Shown: piece by piece, positions 26,581 to 34,881 of the stretch
Numbering within the stretch: position 1 is the first letter of the stretch
Layout: each line of letters starts with the position of its first letter
Assembly: GCA_018267825.1 (NCBI GenBank)
Contig: JAFDXR010000010.1
Coordinates: 145,000 to 208,999, forward strand
Length of the DNA: 64,000 bases
Reading direction: 5' to 3'
Source: Bacteroidota bacterium
Lineage (GTDB): Bacteria > Bacteroidota > Bacteroidia > B-17B0 > Aurantibacillaceae
Translations under genes and position numbers: made by a program
Notes under the pieces: generated by a model
Database searches by the model: none
Told to the model about the DNA's origin: nothing
Seen by the model: only the letters and a program-made list of their open reading frames with translations

Positions 26581-27585
26581 ATGAATAAATTATTTTTAGC
26601 AATGGTTGTTTCGGGTGCCCTGGCATTTACTGCTTGCGTACCTCAACGGGTTCTCGAAGAAACAAAGGATAAACTCAATGCCTGCGAAACGGAGCGGAAT
26701 ACACTAAAAACCGCTGCTCAAACCTGTGAAAGCACACTGGCTGAGTTAAAAGAAAAAATGACCAAAGAAGAAAAGGAGTTAGCCGGTCTGCAACGCGATA
26801 CTGCTATCATGGGCACTAACCTGCGTCTGCTTCAAAACAAATACGACAAGCTGAATCAGGTTAACGATCAGTTACTGGATAAATATAACCGCATGCTGGC
26901 CGGCTCTGAAAAAGACAATGCCAAACTCAGCAGCGATCTTCAGATGACGCAGGAACAGCTCCTCAAGAAACAGGATGAACTCAAGGCTCTCGAAGCCAAA
27001 CTGAATAAACAACAACAGGATCTGGATGCCCTGGCTGCTCAGCTGAAAATCCGCGAAGCACGGGTTAATGAGCTTGAAGACCTGATTCAGAAAAAAGACC
27101 AGGCATCAAACGATCTGAAGAAAAAACTTCAGGATGCCCTGTACAACTTCGAAAACAAGGGACTCACGATTACTCAGAAAGACGGAAAGGTTTATGTAAG
27201 TATGGATGAATCACTATTGTTTGAAAGCGGTAAAACCAATGTGCAACCCAAAGGAATTGAAGCCCTGAAGAATGTGGCTAAGGTTCTGGAACAAAATGCT
27301 GACATCAATGTTTTAGTTGAAGGTCATACCGACGATGTCCCTATGAAAGGTACCGGCGAAATAAAAGATAACTGGGATCTGAGTGTGATGCGTGCTACAT
27401 CGGTAACTAAAATCATGCTGCAGAACTCAACCATTGATCCGAAGCGTATTACAGCTGCCGGCCGTGGTGAGTTCTTCCCGGTTGATCCTGCGAAAACGCC
27501 GGAGGCCCGTAAGAAAAACCGTCGCACTGAAATCATCCTCGAGCCAAAACTGGATGAGATCATGAAAGCATTGGATGGTAAATAA
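26581..27585 (+). CDS. OmpA-family peptidoglycan-binding lipoprotein
   Basis: The start at 26,581 gives MNKLFLAMVVSGALAFTAC, a lipoprotein signal with Cys19, and 334 residues. Residues about 25-190 are a long heptad-rich coiled coil (LQNKYDKLNQVNDQLLDKYN and similar). The last ~130 residues are an OmpA/MotB-type domain: LVEGHTDDVPMKG, LSVMRATSV, AAGRGEFFPV and RKKNRRTEIILEP contain the conserved Asp and Arg that hold the peptidoglycan peptide. The protein probably ties the outer membrane to the wall. The ATG at 26,557 is eight codons earlier, inside the terminator region, and is less likely. Confidence 0.88.
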   Translation: MNKLFLAMVVSGALAFTACVPQRVLEETKDKLNACETERNTLKTAAQTCESTLAELKEKMTKEEKELAGLQRDTAIMGTNLRLLQNKYDKLNQVNDQLLDKYNRMLAGSEKDNAKLSSDLQMTQEQLLKKQDELKALEAKLNKQQQDLDALAAQLKIREARVNELEDLIQKKDQASNDLKKKLQDALYNFENKGLTITQKDGKVYVSMDESLLFESGKTNVQPKGIEALKNVAKVLEQNADINVLVEGHTDDVPMKGTGEIKDNWDLSVMRATSVTKIMLQNSTIDPKRITAAGRGEFFPVDPAKTPEARKKNRRTEIILEPKLDEIMKALDGK

Positions 27586-27640
27586 ACCACTGTAGTAAAA
27601 CATTACTCACGTCGTTCAGTGTCGTTCATAAAGGGTTTAC

Positions 27641-27648
27641 TATATTTG
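27641..27648 (+). promoter_or_regulatory. -7 promoter element upstream of mscL
   Basis: TATATTTG matches TAnnTTTG and lies 29 bp before the mscL start. No clear TTG element lies 19-20 nt upstream, so only the -7 element is supported. Confidence 0.45.
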
Positions 27649-27677
27649 CTGCATAACAGTATTTAAAACAAAATAAT

Positions 27678-28055
27678 ATGGGATTTGTAAAAGAGTTCAA
27701 AGAGTTTGTGATGAGGGGCAATGTAGTTGACCTCGCAATAGGTGTAATCATCGGTGGTGCATTCAATAAAATTGTTTCGTCACTTATCGAAGATGTGGTC
27801 ACACCATTGATGTTAAAACCGTTGCTGGAAGCCGCCAATGTTACAGCGCTTCAAGACTATGTATGGCATGGCGCCAAACTAGGGCTGTTTATCAGCTCTA
27901 TCATTACCTTCTTATTAACGGCTTTGGTTCTCTTTATGATCATTAAAGCGATGAACCGCATGAAGAGAAAACAGGAAGAAGCTCCTGCTGCTCCGGCAGA
28001 GCCATCATCTACCGACAAGTTGCTGATGGAGATCCGCGATTCCCTGAAAAAATAA
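27678..28055 (+). CDS. mscL: Large-conductance mechanosensitive channel MscL
   Basis: This 125-aa protein has the MscL layout: an N-terminal amphipathic helix (MGFVKEFKEFVMRGNVVDLA), TM1 with GVIIGGAFNKIVSSLIEDVVTP, a short periplasmic loop, TM2 (LGLFISSIITFLLTALVLFMII) and a charged C-terminal bundle (SSTDKLLMEIRDSLKK). The periplasmic loop is short compared with E. coli. It opens under hypo-osmotic membrane tension to release solutes from the cytoplasm. It is a single gene with a terminator shared with the convergent hydrolase gene. Confidence 0.97.
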   Translation: MGFVKEFKEFVMRGNVVDLAIGVIIGGAFNKIVSSLIEDVVTPLMLKPLLEAANVTALQDYVWHGAKLGLFISSIITFLLTALVLFMIIKAMNRMKRKQEEAPAAPAEPSSTDKLLMEIRDSLKK

Positions 28056-28074
28056 ATTCACGATCCATTATAAC

Positions 28075-28103
28075 AAAAAACCGGAGTAGTTCCGGTTTTT
28101 TTT
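28075..28103. terminator. Bidirectional terminator between mscL and the hydrolase gene
   Basis: The stem AAAACCGGA / TCCGGTTTT has A and T runs on both sides, so it serves both convergent genes. Confidence 0.85.
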
Positions 28104-28148
28104 GTTTTATATAGAAGCCCAACCTGCAAAATCCGGCCAGCCGAACCT

Positions 28149-28979
28149 TTATTTCAGGTGCAGTTTCAAAAACTCAAGCTCCAGCTTATGCGCATCTTCC
28201 GAAGCTTCCTTATTAAACTTAGGGTTACTCGGATTGGCAAACGCATGATCGGCATCGTATTCTTTTACGGTAATCACCTTGCCAAGGCCTTTCATTTCCT
28301 TGTCAAAATCGTCGACCACCTTCGGGCTGATCCAGGCGTCTTTGTTGGCAAACAAACCGAGTACTGGTGCTTCTAATTTTTTGAGTTTTTCTTTATTGGT
28401 TTCAGGCATACCATAATACATGATGCATGCTTTGGATCTGGCACCGGCAATAATAGAAGCCTGTAAAGACCAGCCTCCGCCAAAACACCAGCCAATAGTG
28501 GCTATTTTTGCTTTTTTACCGGCATGCTCGAGTGCGCCCTGAATAATAGCCTCGGCACGTTCGGCTTTTACGGCCTGCATGTACTTTGCGGCGCTGTCGC
28601 GCACGGTGGCTACTTTAGTGTCGTACAGGTCGAGCGCCAGGATATTGACATCGCCAAGCTCCGACCAGAGTTTGTCAGACTCCTGTTTTACATAATCATT
28701 GAGCCCCCACCATTCATGAATCACAATCACGTATTTATCGGATGGCTTCGCTGATTTTATTTCATAAGCCTGGGCTTCCTTACCATCAGGGGTTTTGAAA
28801 TGAACCATGCTCCCTTTGGGGTCCTGTAGTACAAATGGAATAGGATCGAAGTGGGAGTTGACAAATTTTCCGTCTTTGGCAAATTCATTAAAAGCCTCTG
28901 GAGCGCTTAGCTGGCAGCAGCTTTGGGCATGTACCTGGCATGCAATGGCCAGGGCAAGAAGTGGTAGGGTATATTTCAT
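28149..28979 (-). CDS. Exported dienelactone hydrolase family protein
   Basis: This 276-aa protein has a signal peptide (MKYTLPLLALAIACQVHAQ) and an alpha/beta-hydrolase of the dienelactone hydrolase family. The nucleophile is Cys in IGWCFGGGWS. The acid is probably in LFANKDAWISP and the His in EYDADHAFANPSN, so the Cys-Asp-His triad is complete. VIHEWWGLNDYVKQESDKL is the usual oxyanion-side segment. The substrate is not predictable, and envelope location makes an aromatic-degradation role less likely. It lies at the end of the minus-strand run that begins near 32,635. Confidence 0.85.
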   Translation of the reverse strand: MKYTLPLLALAIACQVHAQSCCQLSAPEAFNEFAKDGKFVNSHFDPIPFVLQDPKGSMVHFKTPDGKEAQAYEIKSAKPSDKYVIVIHEWWGLNDYVKQESDKLWSELGDVNILALDLYDTKVATVRDSAAKYMQAVKAERAEAIIQGALEHAGKKAKIATIGWCFGGGWSLQASIIAGARSKACIMYYGMPETNKEKLKKLEAPVLGLFANKDAWISPKVVDDFDKEMKGLGKVITVKEYDADHAFANPSNPKFNKEASEDAHKLELEFLKLHLK

Positions 28980-29027
28980 ATGGGTTGTTTTTACGACTGT
29001 AATATAACAGTTCTGGCCGTAAAAAGT

Positions 29028-29846
29028 TTAATGCTGCGGTTTAGGGAGCAGGGCTTTTTCAACACGGGCGGCAATTGTTTCAGCAATAACAGAGAAATAG
29101 CTGTTTACAATTTTTGTGGGATTGTTGATGTTTTGCGGAAATGTTGTTTCGGCAATGCCTGAATTTATTTCTTTGGCATCGGAAGTATATACAGTGTAGT
29201 GTACAATAATTTTTCGGGGGTTATCGGCATTGAGATCATAGTTCAGTGCCGGATTGGCGGAACGGATTTCGAGTTGATTCACGAATACATAAAGATCGGT
29301 TTTGTATTTGCCTGTGAGAAAAGGAACCAGTGTGGCATTTTTTATTTTGGCATTCATGAAACGCGCATCACTGTTGGTTTCTACCACAATCTGTCCTTTT
29401 TCAATCCCTTTTTGCTCTTTCTCGTTTTTTGGTGGTGAATAATTGGCCTGGTTGGGCACTTTCTGATAGTCGTAAGCCAGGTACTGGTATATATTCTCAA
29501 GATCTTTTTTGGTTTTGGCCGTATCGTCGAGCAGGCTCACCACACCCATCCGCGATTTGAGTTTTTTGTAAAGCTGATCATCCAGTCCGTCGCGGAAAGC
29601 AGCTTTGATCTGTTTGGCGCTGAGCTTGGTTTCTTTATTGATCAGCTGATCGATCTCACTCATGTACATCCGGTTTTCGAAAGGAATGAGCATGACTTTA
29701 TGTTTGCTCAGAATCTCGCGGTTACTGGCCGGTTTGTCTTTATCGAGGTTGATGGTTTTTTCCTGGGCTACAGCAGATAGGCTTATGCACATCAGAACCA
29801 TCCAAAAATATGTCAGGCGTAATGTCACCAAAGAGTATAAGCGCAT
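29028..29846 (-). CDS. Exported hypothetical protein
   Basis: This 272-aa protein has a signal peptide ending SLSAVAQ (about residue 28). The mature part starts with a strand KVMLIPFENRMYMSEIDQ, of the kind found in bacterial proteins that compute envelope or curli-type assembly factors, then helices (LSAKQIKAAFRDGLDDQLYKK) and a strand-rich end. No family was recognised. It starts 19 bp downstream of the rseP stop on the same strand and may be co-transcribed with rseP. Confidence 0.7.
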   Translation of the reverse strand: MRLYSLVTLRLTYFWMVLMCISLSAVAQEKTINLDKDKPASNREILSKHKVMLIPFENRMYMSEIDQLINKETKLSAKQIKAAFRDGLDDQLYKKLKSRMGVVSLLDDTAKTKKDLENIYQYLAYDYQKVPNQANYSPPKNEKEQKGIEKGQIVVETNSDARFMNAKIKNATLVPFLTGKYKTDLYVFVNQLEIRSANPALNYDLNADNPRKIIVHYTVYTSDAKEINSGIAETTFPQNINNPTKIVNSYFSVIAETIAARVEKALLPKPQH

Positions 29847-29865
29847 TTTTAAAAATTCGTTACAG

Positions 29866-31191
29866 TTAATTTCTTAAAAAATCTGTATTGGCATAGATCA
29901 TCAGGCCAAGAATAAGGAAGAGCCCTACATAGTTAGCATAATATATTACCTTATCTGGTACCTTACGGCCACTGATCATCTCGATCAGGATAAATAAAAT
30001 ATAACCACCGTCAAGCATAGGAATCGGTAAGAAGTTCATGAAGGCAAGTACAAGCGAAAGGAAGCCGGTGAACATCCAGAAATCACGCCAGATCCATGTA
30101 TCATTCATTTGTTTATACATGCTGTAGAAACCACCAACCTGCTGGTGAGCGTCTTTTACGGTAAATATGACGGCAAACTGTTTCACCTGCATCACAATGT
30201 TTTCCCAGCCATCCTTGAAGCTTTGACCAAGGGCGCCAAAAAATGAGAATGTCTGGGTTTCGATCGGTACGTATTTTTTACTGGCAGAATAAAAACCTAT
30301 TGACCCGCTTGTGTCAACCTGAACGCGGGATTTAAGTGTATCTGCATTGCGGATATAGGTAATGTCAATTGCTTGCCCTTTGTGTTTATGGACCTCTGTT
30401 ACAAAATTATTAAAGAAAGGTACGCTTACATCGTTTATAGCAATGAGATGATCGCCTTTTTTTAAATTACTTTTAATGGCATTGCCGTTAGGGATAAAGC
30501 TGTCGATCTCGCACGGGAAACGGACAGAAATAAAAGGGCTGTGTTTTAAATTTTTCAGAATCTGGCTGATGTTTTCTTCCGAAATCGGAATGGTGACGTT
30601 TTGCCCATTGCGTTTCACTTCCAGCTCCCTGGCCTTATTCATCACAATAATCACAGGTACCTTCAGCAGTGAGTTCACCGGTTTTTTATCAACGGAAAGT
30701 AGCTGATCTCCGTCGCGAAGCCCCATTTTATAAGCTGTAGAATCAACAGCAATGCCATATTGTAATTTATTTACAGGTACTGTTTCTTTACCCCACACCA
30801 GCAACACCATCCAGAAAATGAGTAAACCCAGGATAACATTCACGATGATGCCGCCCATCATAACGAGCAAACGTTGCCAGGCTGGTTTGCTGCGCAGTTC
30901 CCAGGGCTGAGGTTCACTTTCAATAATGCTTTTGTCCATTTGCTCATCTACCATGCCGGCAATCTGAACGTAGCCGCCAAACGGAAACCAGCCTAAACCA
31001 TACTCGGTATCACCGATTTTTTTCTTGAACAATGAAAAATTCAGGAGACCTGCAAACGGAAAAAGGAAGTCGAAAAAGAGGTAAAATTTTTCGACCCGGC
31101 ACTTGAATTTTTTGGCAAAGAAAAAGTGGCCGAATTCGTGCAGGGTTATTAAAATGGTGAGGCTCAGAAAGAGCTGAAGGAATTTGATCAT
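29866..31191 (-). CDS. rseP: Site-2 intramembrane zinc protease RseP
   Basis: The start at 31,191 (MIKFLQLFLSLTILITLHEFGH) gives 441 residues. The track's longer frame adds 18 residues that would precede the first membrane helix. HEFGH (His18, Glu19, His22) and FMNFLPIPMLDGG near the C-terminus form the S2P active site between membrane segments. Two PDZ-like domains lie between (about 140-330: YGIAVDSTAYKMGLRDGDQL, NGNAIKSNLKKGDHLIAIND). RseP cuts membrane-bound anti-sigma factors and leftover signal peptides. The neighbouring dxr is a common partner in many genomes. Confidence 0.93.
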   Translation of the reverse strand: MIKFLQLFLSLTILITLHEFGHFFFAKKFKCRVEKFYLFFDFLFPFAGLLNFSLFKKKIGDTEYGLGWFPFGGYVQIAGMVDEQMDKSIIESEPQPWELRSKPAWQRLLVMMGGIIVNVILGLLIFWMVLLVWGKETVPVNKLQYGIAVDSTAYKMGLRDGDQLLSVDKKPVNSLLKVPVIIVMNKARELEVKRNGQNVTIPISEENISQILKNLKHSPFISVRFPCEIDSFIPNGNAIKSNLKKGDHLIAINDVSVPFFNNFVTEVHKHKGQAIDITYIRNADTLKSRVQVDTSGSIGFYSASKKYVPIETQTFSFFGALGQSFKDGWENIVMQVKQFAVIFTVKDAHQQVGGFYSMYKQMNDTWIWRDFWMFTGFLSLVLAFMNFLPIPMLDGGYILFILIEMISGRKVPDKVIYYANYVGLFLILGLMIYANTDFLRN

Positions 31192-31304
31192 AAGGTATTT
31201 AAAACAAACAACGAATATACGAAATGGGGCGGGTTGAAACAGCAATTCGCCCCGAATTTTAAATAATTTAAGGGAAAATGAGAAGCCTTACCGGCATGTG
31301 GTCG

Positions 31305-32477
31305 TTAAATGAGGGCTTTTGCCATCAGGCGGGTTTCCAGGTCACAGGCTACATACTCTTCGTAGGCCGGTGTATTCACAAAGCTGGTTTTAGCCAGGCA
31401 GGTTTCAATGATATCGCTCATTTGCAGAAAACCAACACGTTCCTCCAGAAAGGCATGCACCACCACTTCGTTGGCGGCATTGAGCACACAAGGCATGTTG
31501 CCGCCTTTATGCATGGCATCAAAAGCCAGGGCCAGGTTGCGGAATGTGCCGAGGTCGGGTTTTTCGAAACTCAGGTTCGGGTAATTTATAAAATCGAAGC
31601 GCGGAAAGGTATTTTTAAGGCGTTGCGGATAAGCCATGGCATATTGTATCGGCAATTTCATATCCGGCAATCCCATCTGGGCTTTTATGCTTCCATCTTC
31701 AAACTGCACCAGGCTGTGAATAATACTTTGCGGGTGTACAATCACATCGATTTGCGAAGGTTTCAGGTTAAAGAGCCATTTGGCCTCAATCACCTCAAGG
31801 CCTTTGTTCATAAGGCTTGCAGAGTCGATCGTGATTTTGGCGCCCATGGTCCAGTTGGGATGGCGCAGGGCCTGTTCACGGGTTACGGTTTGCAAAAATG
31901 AAATGTCTTTACCGCGGAAAGGGCCGCCACTGGCAGTCAAATATATTTTCTCAATGGGGTTTTCCCATTCGCCCGCCAGGCATTGAAAAATAGCGGAATG
32001 TTCCGAATCTACCGGGTATATATTCACGCCGTGCTCCATAGCCAGGCGCGTTACAAGATCGCCTGCAACTACCAGCGTTTCCTTATTGGCCAGCGCAATA
32101 TGCTTACGGTGCCTGATGGCATTGATGGTGGAGGCCAGTCCGGCATAGCCTACAATAGCAGCCAATACCATATCAATGGTTTCCATTTCCACGATCTGCT
32201 CAATGGCCTTAGGGCCTGCAAATACCTTGATGTCGTGCTCAAACAGGGTATCCTTCACCAGTTTATACTTGCTTTCGTCGCCAATAACCACAGCATTGGG
32301 TTTAAACTCAAGGGCCTGTGTAATGAGTAAGTCGGCATTGGAATGTGCTACCAGTACTTCGGCTGTAAAATGATCAGGGTTTTCACGTATCACATCAAGG
32401 GCCTGGGTGCCGATGCTGCCGGTAGAACCCATAATGGCAATGCGCTTTGGTACAATTTGGTGATCTGGTGCAGACAT
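31305..32477 (-). CDS. dxr: 1-deoxy-D-xylulose 5-phosphate reductoisomerase
   Basis: This 390-aa protein is of full family length. It converts DXP to 2-C-methyl-D-erythritol 4-phosphate with NADPH and a divalent metal, the committed step of the MEP isoprenoid pathway. The NADPH loop is IMGSTGSIGTQALDVI at the N-terminus. Further conserved blocks are ALANKETLVVAGDLV, YPVDSEHSAIFQCL (metal/substrate), LTASGGPFRG, TIDSASLMNKGLEVIEA and LNAANEVVVHAFLE. It is cytoplasmic. It follows a 44-aa lipoprotein gene by 23 bp and precedes rseP, suggesting an operon. Confidence 0.97.
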   Translation of the reverse strand: MSAPDHQIVPKRIAIMGSTGSIGTQALDVIRENPDHFTAEVLVAHSNADLLITQALEFKPNAVVIGDESKYKLVKDTLFEHDIKVFAGPKAIEQIVEMETIDMVLAAIVGYAGLASTINAIRHRKHIALANKETLVVAGDLVTRLAMEHGVNIYPVDSEHSAIFQCLAGEWENPIEKIYLTASGGPFRGKDISFLQTVTREQALRHPNWTMGAKITIDSASLMNKGLEVIEAKWLFNLKPSQIDVIVHPQSIIHSLVQFEDGSIKAQMGLPDMKLPIQYAMAYPQRLKNTFPRFDFINYPNLSFEKPDLGTFRNLALAFDAMHKGGNMPCVLNAANEVVVHAFLEERVGFLQMSDIIETCLAKTSFVNTPAYEEYVACDLETRLMAKALI

Positions 32478-32500
32478 AATGCCGGAGGTGATAAAAGTGA

Positions 32501-32635
32501 CTAGTGTTTTTTCTTTTTATGACTGAATGACGGACAGGTATCGCAACCGTTTTTAGGACGAAACAGGAAACAACCGGAGCATAGCAGGGATGCTGCCAAT
32601 GCTGCAATAATCAGGGTGTATGCCGAGCGTTTCAT
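32501..32635 (-). CDS. Small lipoprotein, 44 aa
   Basis: The ATG at 32,635 begins MKRSAYTLIIAALAASLLCS, with a lipobox around LLCSGC. The short mature tail is FLFRPKNGCDTCP followed by SFSHKKKKH. The basic Lys/His end and CDTCP pair are its only features, and no family was recognised. It lies just before dxr and would share its transcript. The start, lipoprotein signal and stop are consistent, which supports a real gene despite its size. Confidence 0.6.
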   Translation of the reverse strand: MKRSAYTLIIAALAASLLCSGCFLFRPKNGCDTCPSFSHKKKKH

Positions 32636-32709
32636 AATCTGTGTAACGGAGTATCGAACAGTAACAAAGATATGGTTTAATTTTAGTATCTTAGCGTTCC
32701 TGTATACGT

Positions 32710-33450
32710 ATGACTTTGTTTTTTCATTTCGGCCGCTACTTTCTGCTTATTAAACGCACGTTTAGCAAGCCTGAAAAGCTATCGGTTTACTGGCGTCAGA
32801 TTGTGCATGAGATCAATAATATCGGCATCACTTCCTTGCCGATCATTGCTATTATTTCCTTTTTCATGGGTGGGGTTATTACCATCCAGGCTGCATTCGG
32901 ATTCACAAGTCCTATCGTGCCGCTTTATGCAGTTGGTTTCACAACACGCGAATCCATGCTGCTGGAGTTTTGCCCAACCATTATGAGTCTCATCCTGGCC
33001 GGTAAAATAGGATCCAATATAGCTTCGGAGATTGGCGCCATGCGTATTACCGAGCAGATTGATGCGCTCGAAATCATGGGGATCAATTCAGCAGGATACC
33101 TTATTCTGCCTAAGGTGGCCGGAGGTATTCTTATTCTGCCTTTCCTTATTGCCATCAGTATGTTTCTTGGTATTTACGGGGGTTACGTTATGGGTATCGC
33201 CACCCATGCCTGTACGTCTTATGAGTATATTTTCGGAATCCAGGCTTTCTTTGAACCCTGGAAACTCTGGTACTCCTTTACAAAGGTGATTGTGTTTGCC
33301 TTCATCATTACATCCGTGGCATCTTACTTCGGTTACTTTACACAGGGTGGTGCCCTCGAAGTGGGCCGCTCCAGTACAAATGCAGTTGTATACAGCAGCA
33401 TCCTCATTCTTATTTTCAACTTCCTCCTCACGCAGTTATTCCTCACATGA
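32710..33450 (+). CDS. mlaE: MlaE-type lipid ABC transporter permease
   Basis: This 246-aa protein belongs to the MlaE/YrbE permease family: SLPIIAIISFFMGGVITIQ, EFCPTIMSLILAGKIGSNIASEIGAMRITEQIDALEIMG (the conserved EIGxMRxTEQIDALE loop, shown in parts), and five to six membrane helices. With the ATPase encoded 4 bp overlapping downstream it should move phospholipids between the inner membrane and the periplasm to keep outer-membrane lipid asymmetry. No MlaD-type gene is present nearby. In Bacteroidota it can be elsewhere. Confidence 0.9.
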   Translation: MTLFFHFGRYFLLIKRTFSKPEKLSVYWRQIVHEINNIGITSLPIIAIISFFMGGVITIQAAFGFTSPIVPLYAVGFTTRESMLLEFCPTIMSLILAGKIGSNIASEIGAMRITEQIDALEIMGINSAGYLILPKVAGGILILPFLIAISMFLGIYGGYVMGIATHACTSYEYIFGIQAFFEPWKLWYSFTKVIVFAFIITSVASYFGYFTQGGALEVGRSSTNAVVYSSILILIFNFLLTQLFLT

Positions 33451-34211
33451 TCGAGATTCGTAACATATCAAAGAGTTTTGGCGACAGGCTGGTGGTGAAT
33501 GACGTATCGTTTACTTTCGAGCAGGGCAAAACCAATCTCATTATCGGGGAAAGCGGTAGTGGAAAAACAACCATTCTGAAACTGATGGTGGGACTTCATA
33601 GCATTGATTCAGGCGAGGTGTTGTATGACGGGAAAAATTTCCCGAAGCTTCCGGAAAAAGAAAAACAGGAAGTACGCCAGGATATTGGCATGTTATTTCA
33701 GGGCGGTGCATTGTTCGATTCATTAACGGTCGAAGAAAATGTGCGATTTCCGCTGGATATGTTTACGGCCATGAGTCGTGAAGAAAAAAACGAACGTGTA
33801 AATTTTTGCCTGTCGCGCGTGCAGCTCGAGGGTCGCAATAATCTGTATCCGGGCGAGCTGTCGGGAGGTATGAAAAAACGGGCGGCTCTGGCACGTGCCA
33901 TTGCCAATAATCCGAAGTACCTGTTTTGCGATGAACCGAACTCCGGCCTGGACCCTAAGACATCGATCGTTATTGATCAGCTGATCAAACAGATTACAGA
34001 AGAGCTGAACATGACAACCATTGTGATCACACACGATATGAACTCGGTGATCGAGATCGGTCAGAAGATTATGTATATCTATAAAGGAAAGAACTGGTGG
34101 GCCGGTAACAGCAAAGGAATACTGAAAACCGATAATAAAGAACTGATAGACTTCGTATTTGCTTCCGGCTTTATGAAAGAAATTTATGATGCTGTTAAGA
34201 ATAAAGACTGA
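33447..34211 (+). CDS. mlaF: MlaF-type ABC transporter ATPase
   Basis: This 254-aa ATPase overlaps the permease stop by 4 bp (ATGA), so the two are coupled. Walker A is GESGSGKTT, the Q-loop is MLFQGGALFDSL, the signature is LSGGMKKRAALARAI, Walker B is YLFCDEPNSGLDP and the switch His is VITHDMNSV. GGALFDSLTVxENV is characteristic of the Mla/Ttg2A ATPases. It drives lipid transport by the MlaE-like permease. A bidirectional terminator follows. Confidence 0.92.
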   Translation: MIEIRNISKSFGDRLVVNDVSFTFEQGKTNLIIGESGSGKTTILKLMVGLHSIDSGEVLYDGKNFPKLPEKEKQEVRQDIGMLFQGGALFDSLTVEENVRFPLDMFTAMSREEKNERVNFCLSRVQLEGRNNLYPGELSGGMKKRAALARAIANNPKYLFCDEPNSGLDPKTSIVIDQLIKQITEELNMTTIVITHDMNSVIEIGQKIMYIYKGKNWWAGNSKGILKTDNKELIDFVFASGFMKEIYDAVKNKD

Positions 34212-34231
34212 TACGATTTTGTGCTACAATG

Positions 34232-34263
34232 AAAAAGCCATCCTTTTCGGGATGGCTTTTTTA
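34232..34263. terminator. Bidirectional terminator
   Basis: The stem AAAAAGCCATCC / GGGATGGCTTTTT serves mlaEF on the plus strand and the convergent gene ending at 34,279. Confidence 0.9.
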
Positions 34264-34278
34264 TGGGCACTGATTCTG

Positions 34279-34755
34279 TTACTCTTTATCGTCAATAAGA
34301 TCTTCAGTCGGCACACCTTCTGCTTTACTTTTGGTAGCCGTCGTGCTGGCTTTGCCTGGTTGCTGATTTTTGTCTTTGGCCATGGCTTTCAGTTTTTCAA
34401 CCTGCTCAGGCGTTAATGAGGCTATCACATTTTTGCGATATTCTTTTTTTACAACGCCGATTTCTTTTTGTGCAGCTTCGCGGTTTTCAGGTTGCCCTTT
34501 GTATTTTTCGCGAATCTCGTCAGACTTCTTCACTTTATCTAAGGCGAGTTCGTAAATTTTAGCTTTCTGATCGTCGGTCAGTGTTACCAGGTTGTTTAGT
34601 TTGTCGACATTGGTCTGCGCTTTCTGCTCAGGTGTTTTCTCCTGTTTGGCAGGCTGATCGGTACGGGTACCGGCCGGGTTACGTTGCTGAACCTGTGCGT
34701 TGGTAGTGAGTGTAAGCCCTGCTAAGGCAATGGCACATACGATTACTTTTTTCAT
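34279..34755 (-). CDS. Periplasmic Spy/CpxP-like helical protein
   Basis: The start at 34,755 gives a signal peptide (MKKVIVCAIALAGLTLTTNAQ) and 158 residues. The mature protein is almost entirely helical and charged: VDKLNNLVTLTDDQKAKIYE, IREKYKGQPENREAAQKEI and VIASLTPEQVEKLKAMAKDK. The LTxxQ...LTPEQ spacing matches the LTxxQ motifs of the Spy/CpxP chaperone-like family common in Bacteroidota. A role in envelope stress is inferred. A good promoter lies about 50 bp upstream. Confidence 0.75.
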   Translation of the reverse strand: MKKVIVCAIALAGLTLTTNAQVQQRNPAGTRTDQPAKQEKTPEQKAQTNVDKLNNLVTLTDDQKAKIYELALDKVKKSDEIREKYKGQPENREAAQKEIGVVKKEYRKNVIASLTPEQVEKLKAMAKDKNQQPGKASTTATKSKAEGVPTEDLIDDKE

Positions 34756-34806
34756 GGGTTGGATGTATTTTAAATTGGTTGGTTTCTGCAAAATCAAATG
34801 CTGTAC

Positions 34807-34835
34807 CAAAGATAGGAAATCAACAGAGCCACCAA
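34807..34835 (-). promoter_or_regulatory. Bacteroidota-type promoter of the Spy-like gene
   Basis: On the minus strand TTG (34,835-34,833) is followed after 18 nt by TATCTTTG (34,814-34,807), a full TAnnTTTG match, 51 bp before the start codon. Confidence 0.6.
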
Positions 34836-34881
34836 AATCTTACTAAACTTTACTTGATAGGTAAGTGAAAAACTTCAGCAC

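Noticed and set aside
25773..26582. 269-aa minus-strand ORF opposite an exported protein gene
   Set aside because: The plus frame has a signal peptide and a terminator; the minus frame starts inside the next gene.
31278..31901. 207-aa plus-strand ORF opposite dxr
   Set aside because: Antisense to conserved Dxr motifs.
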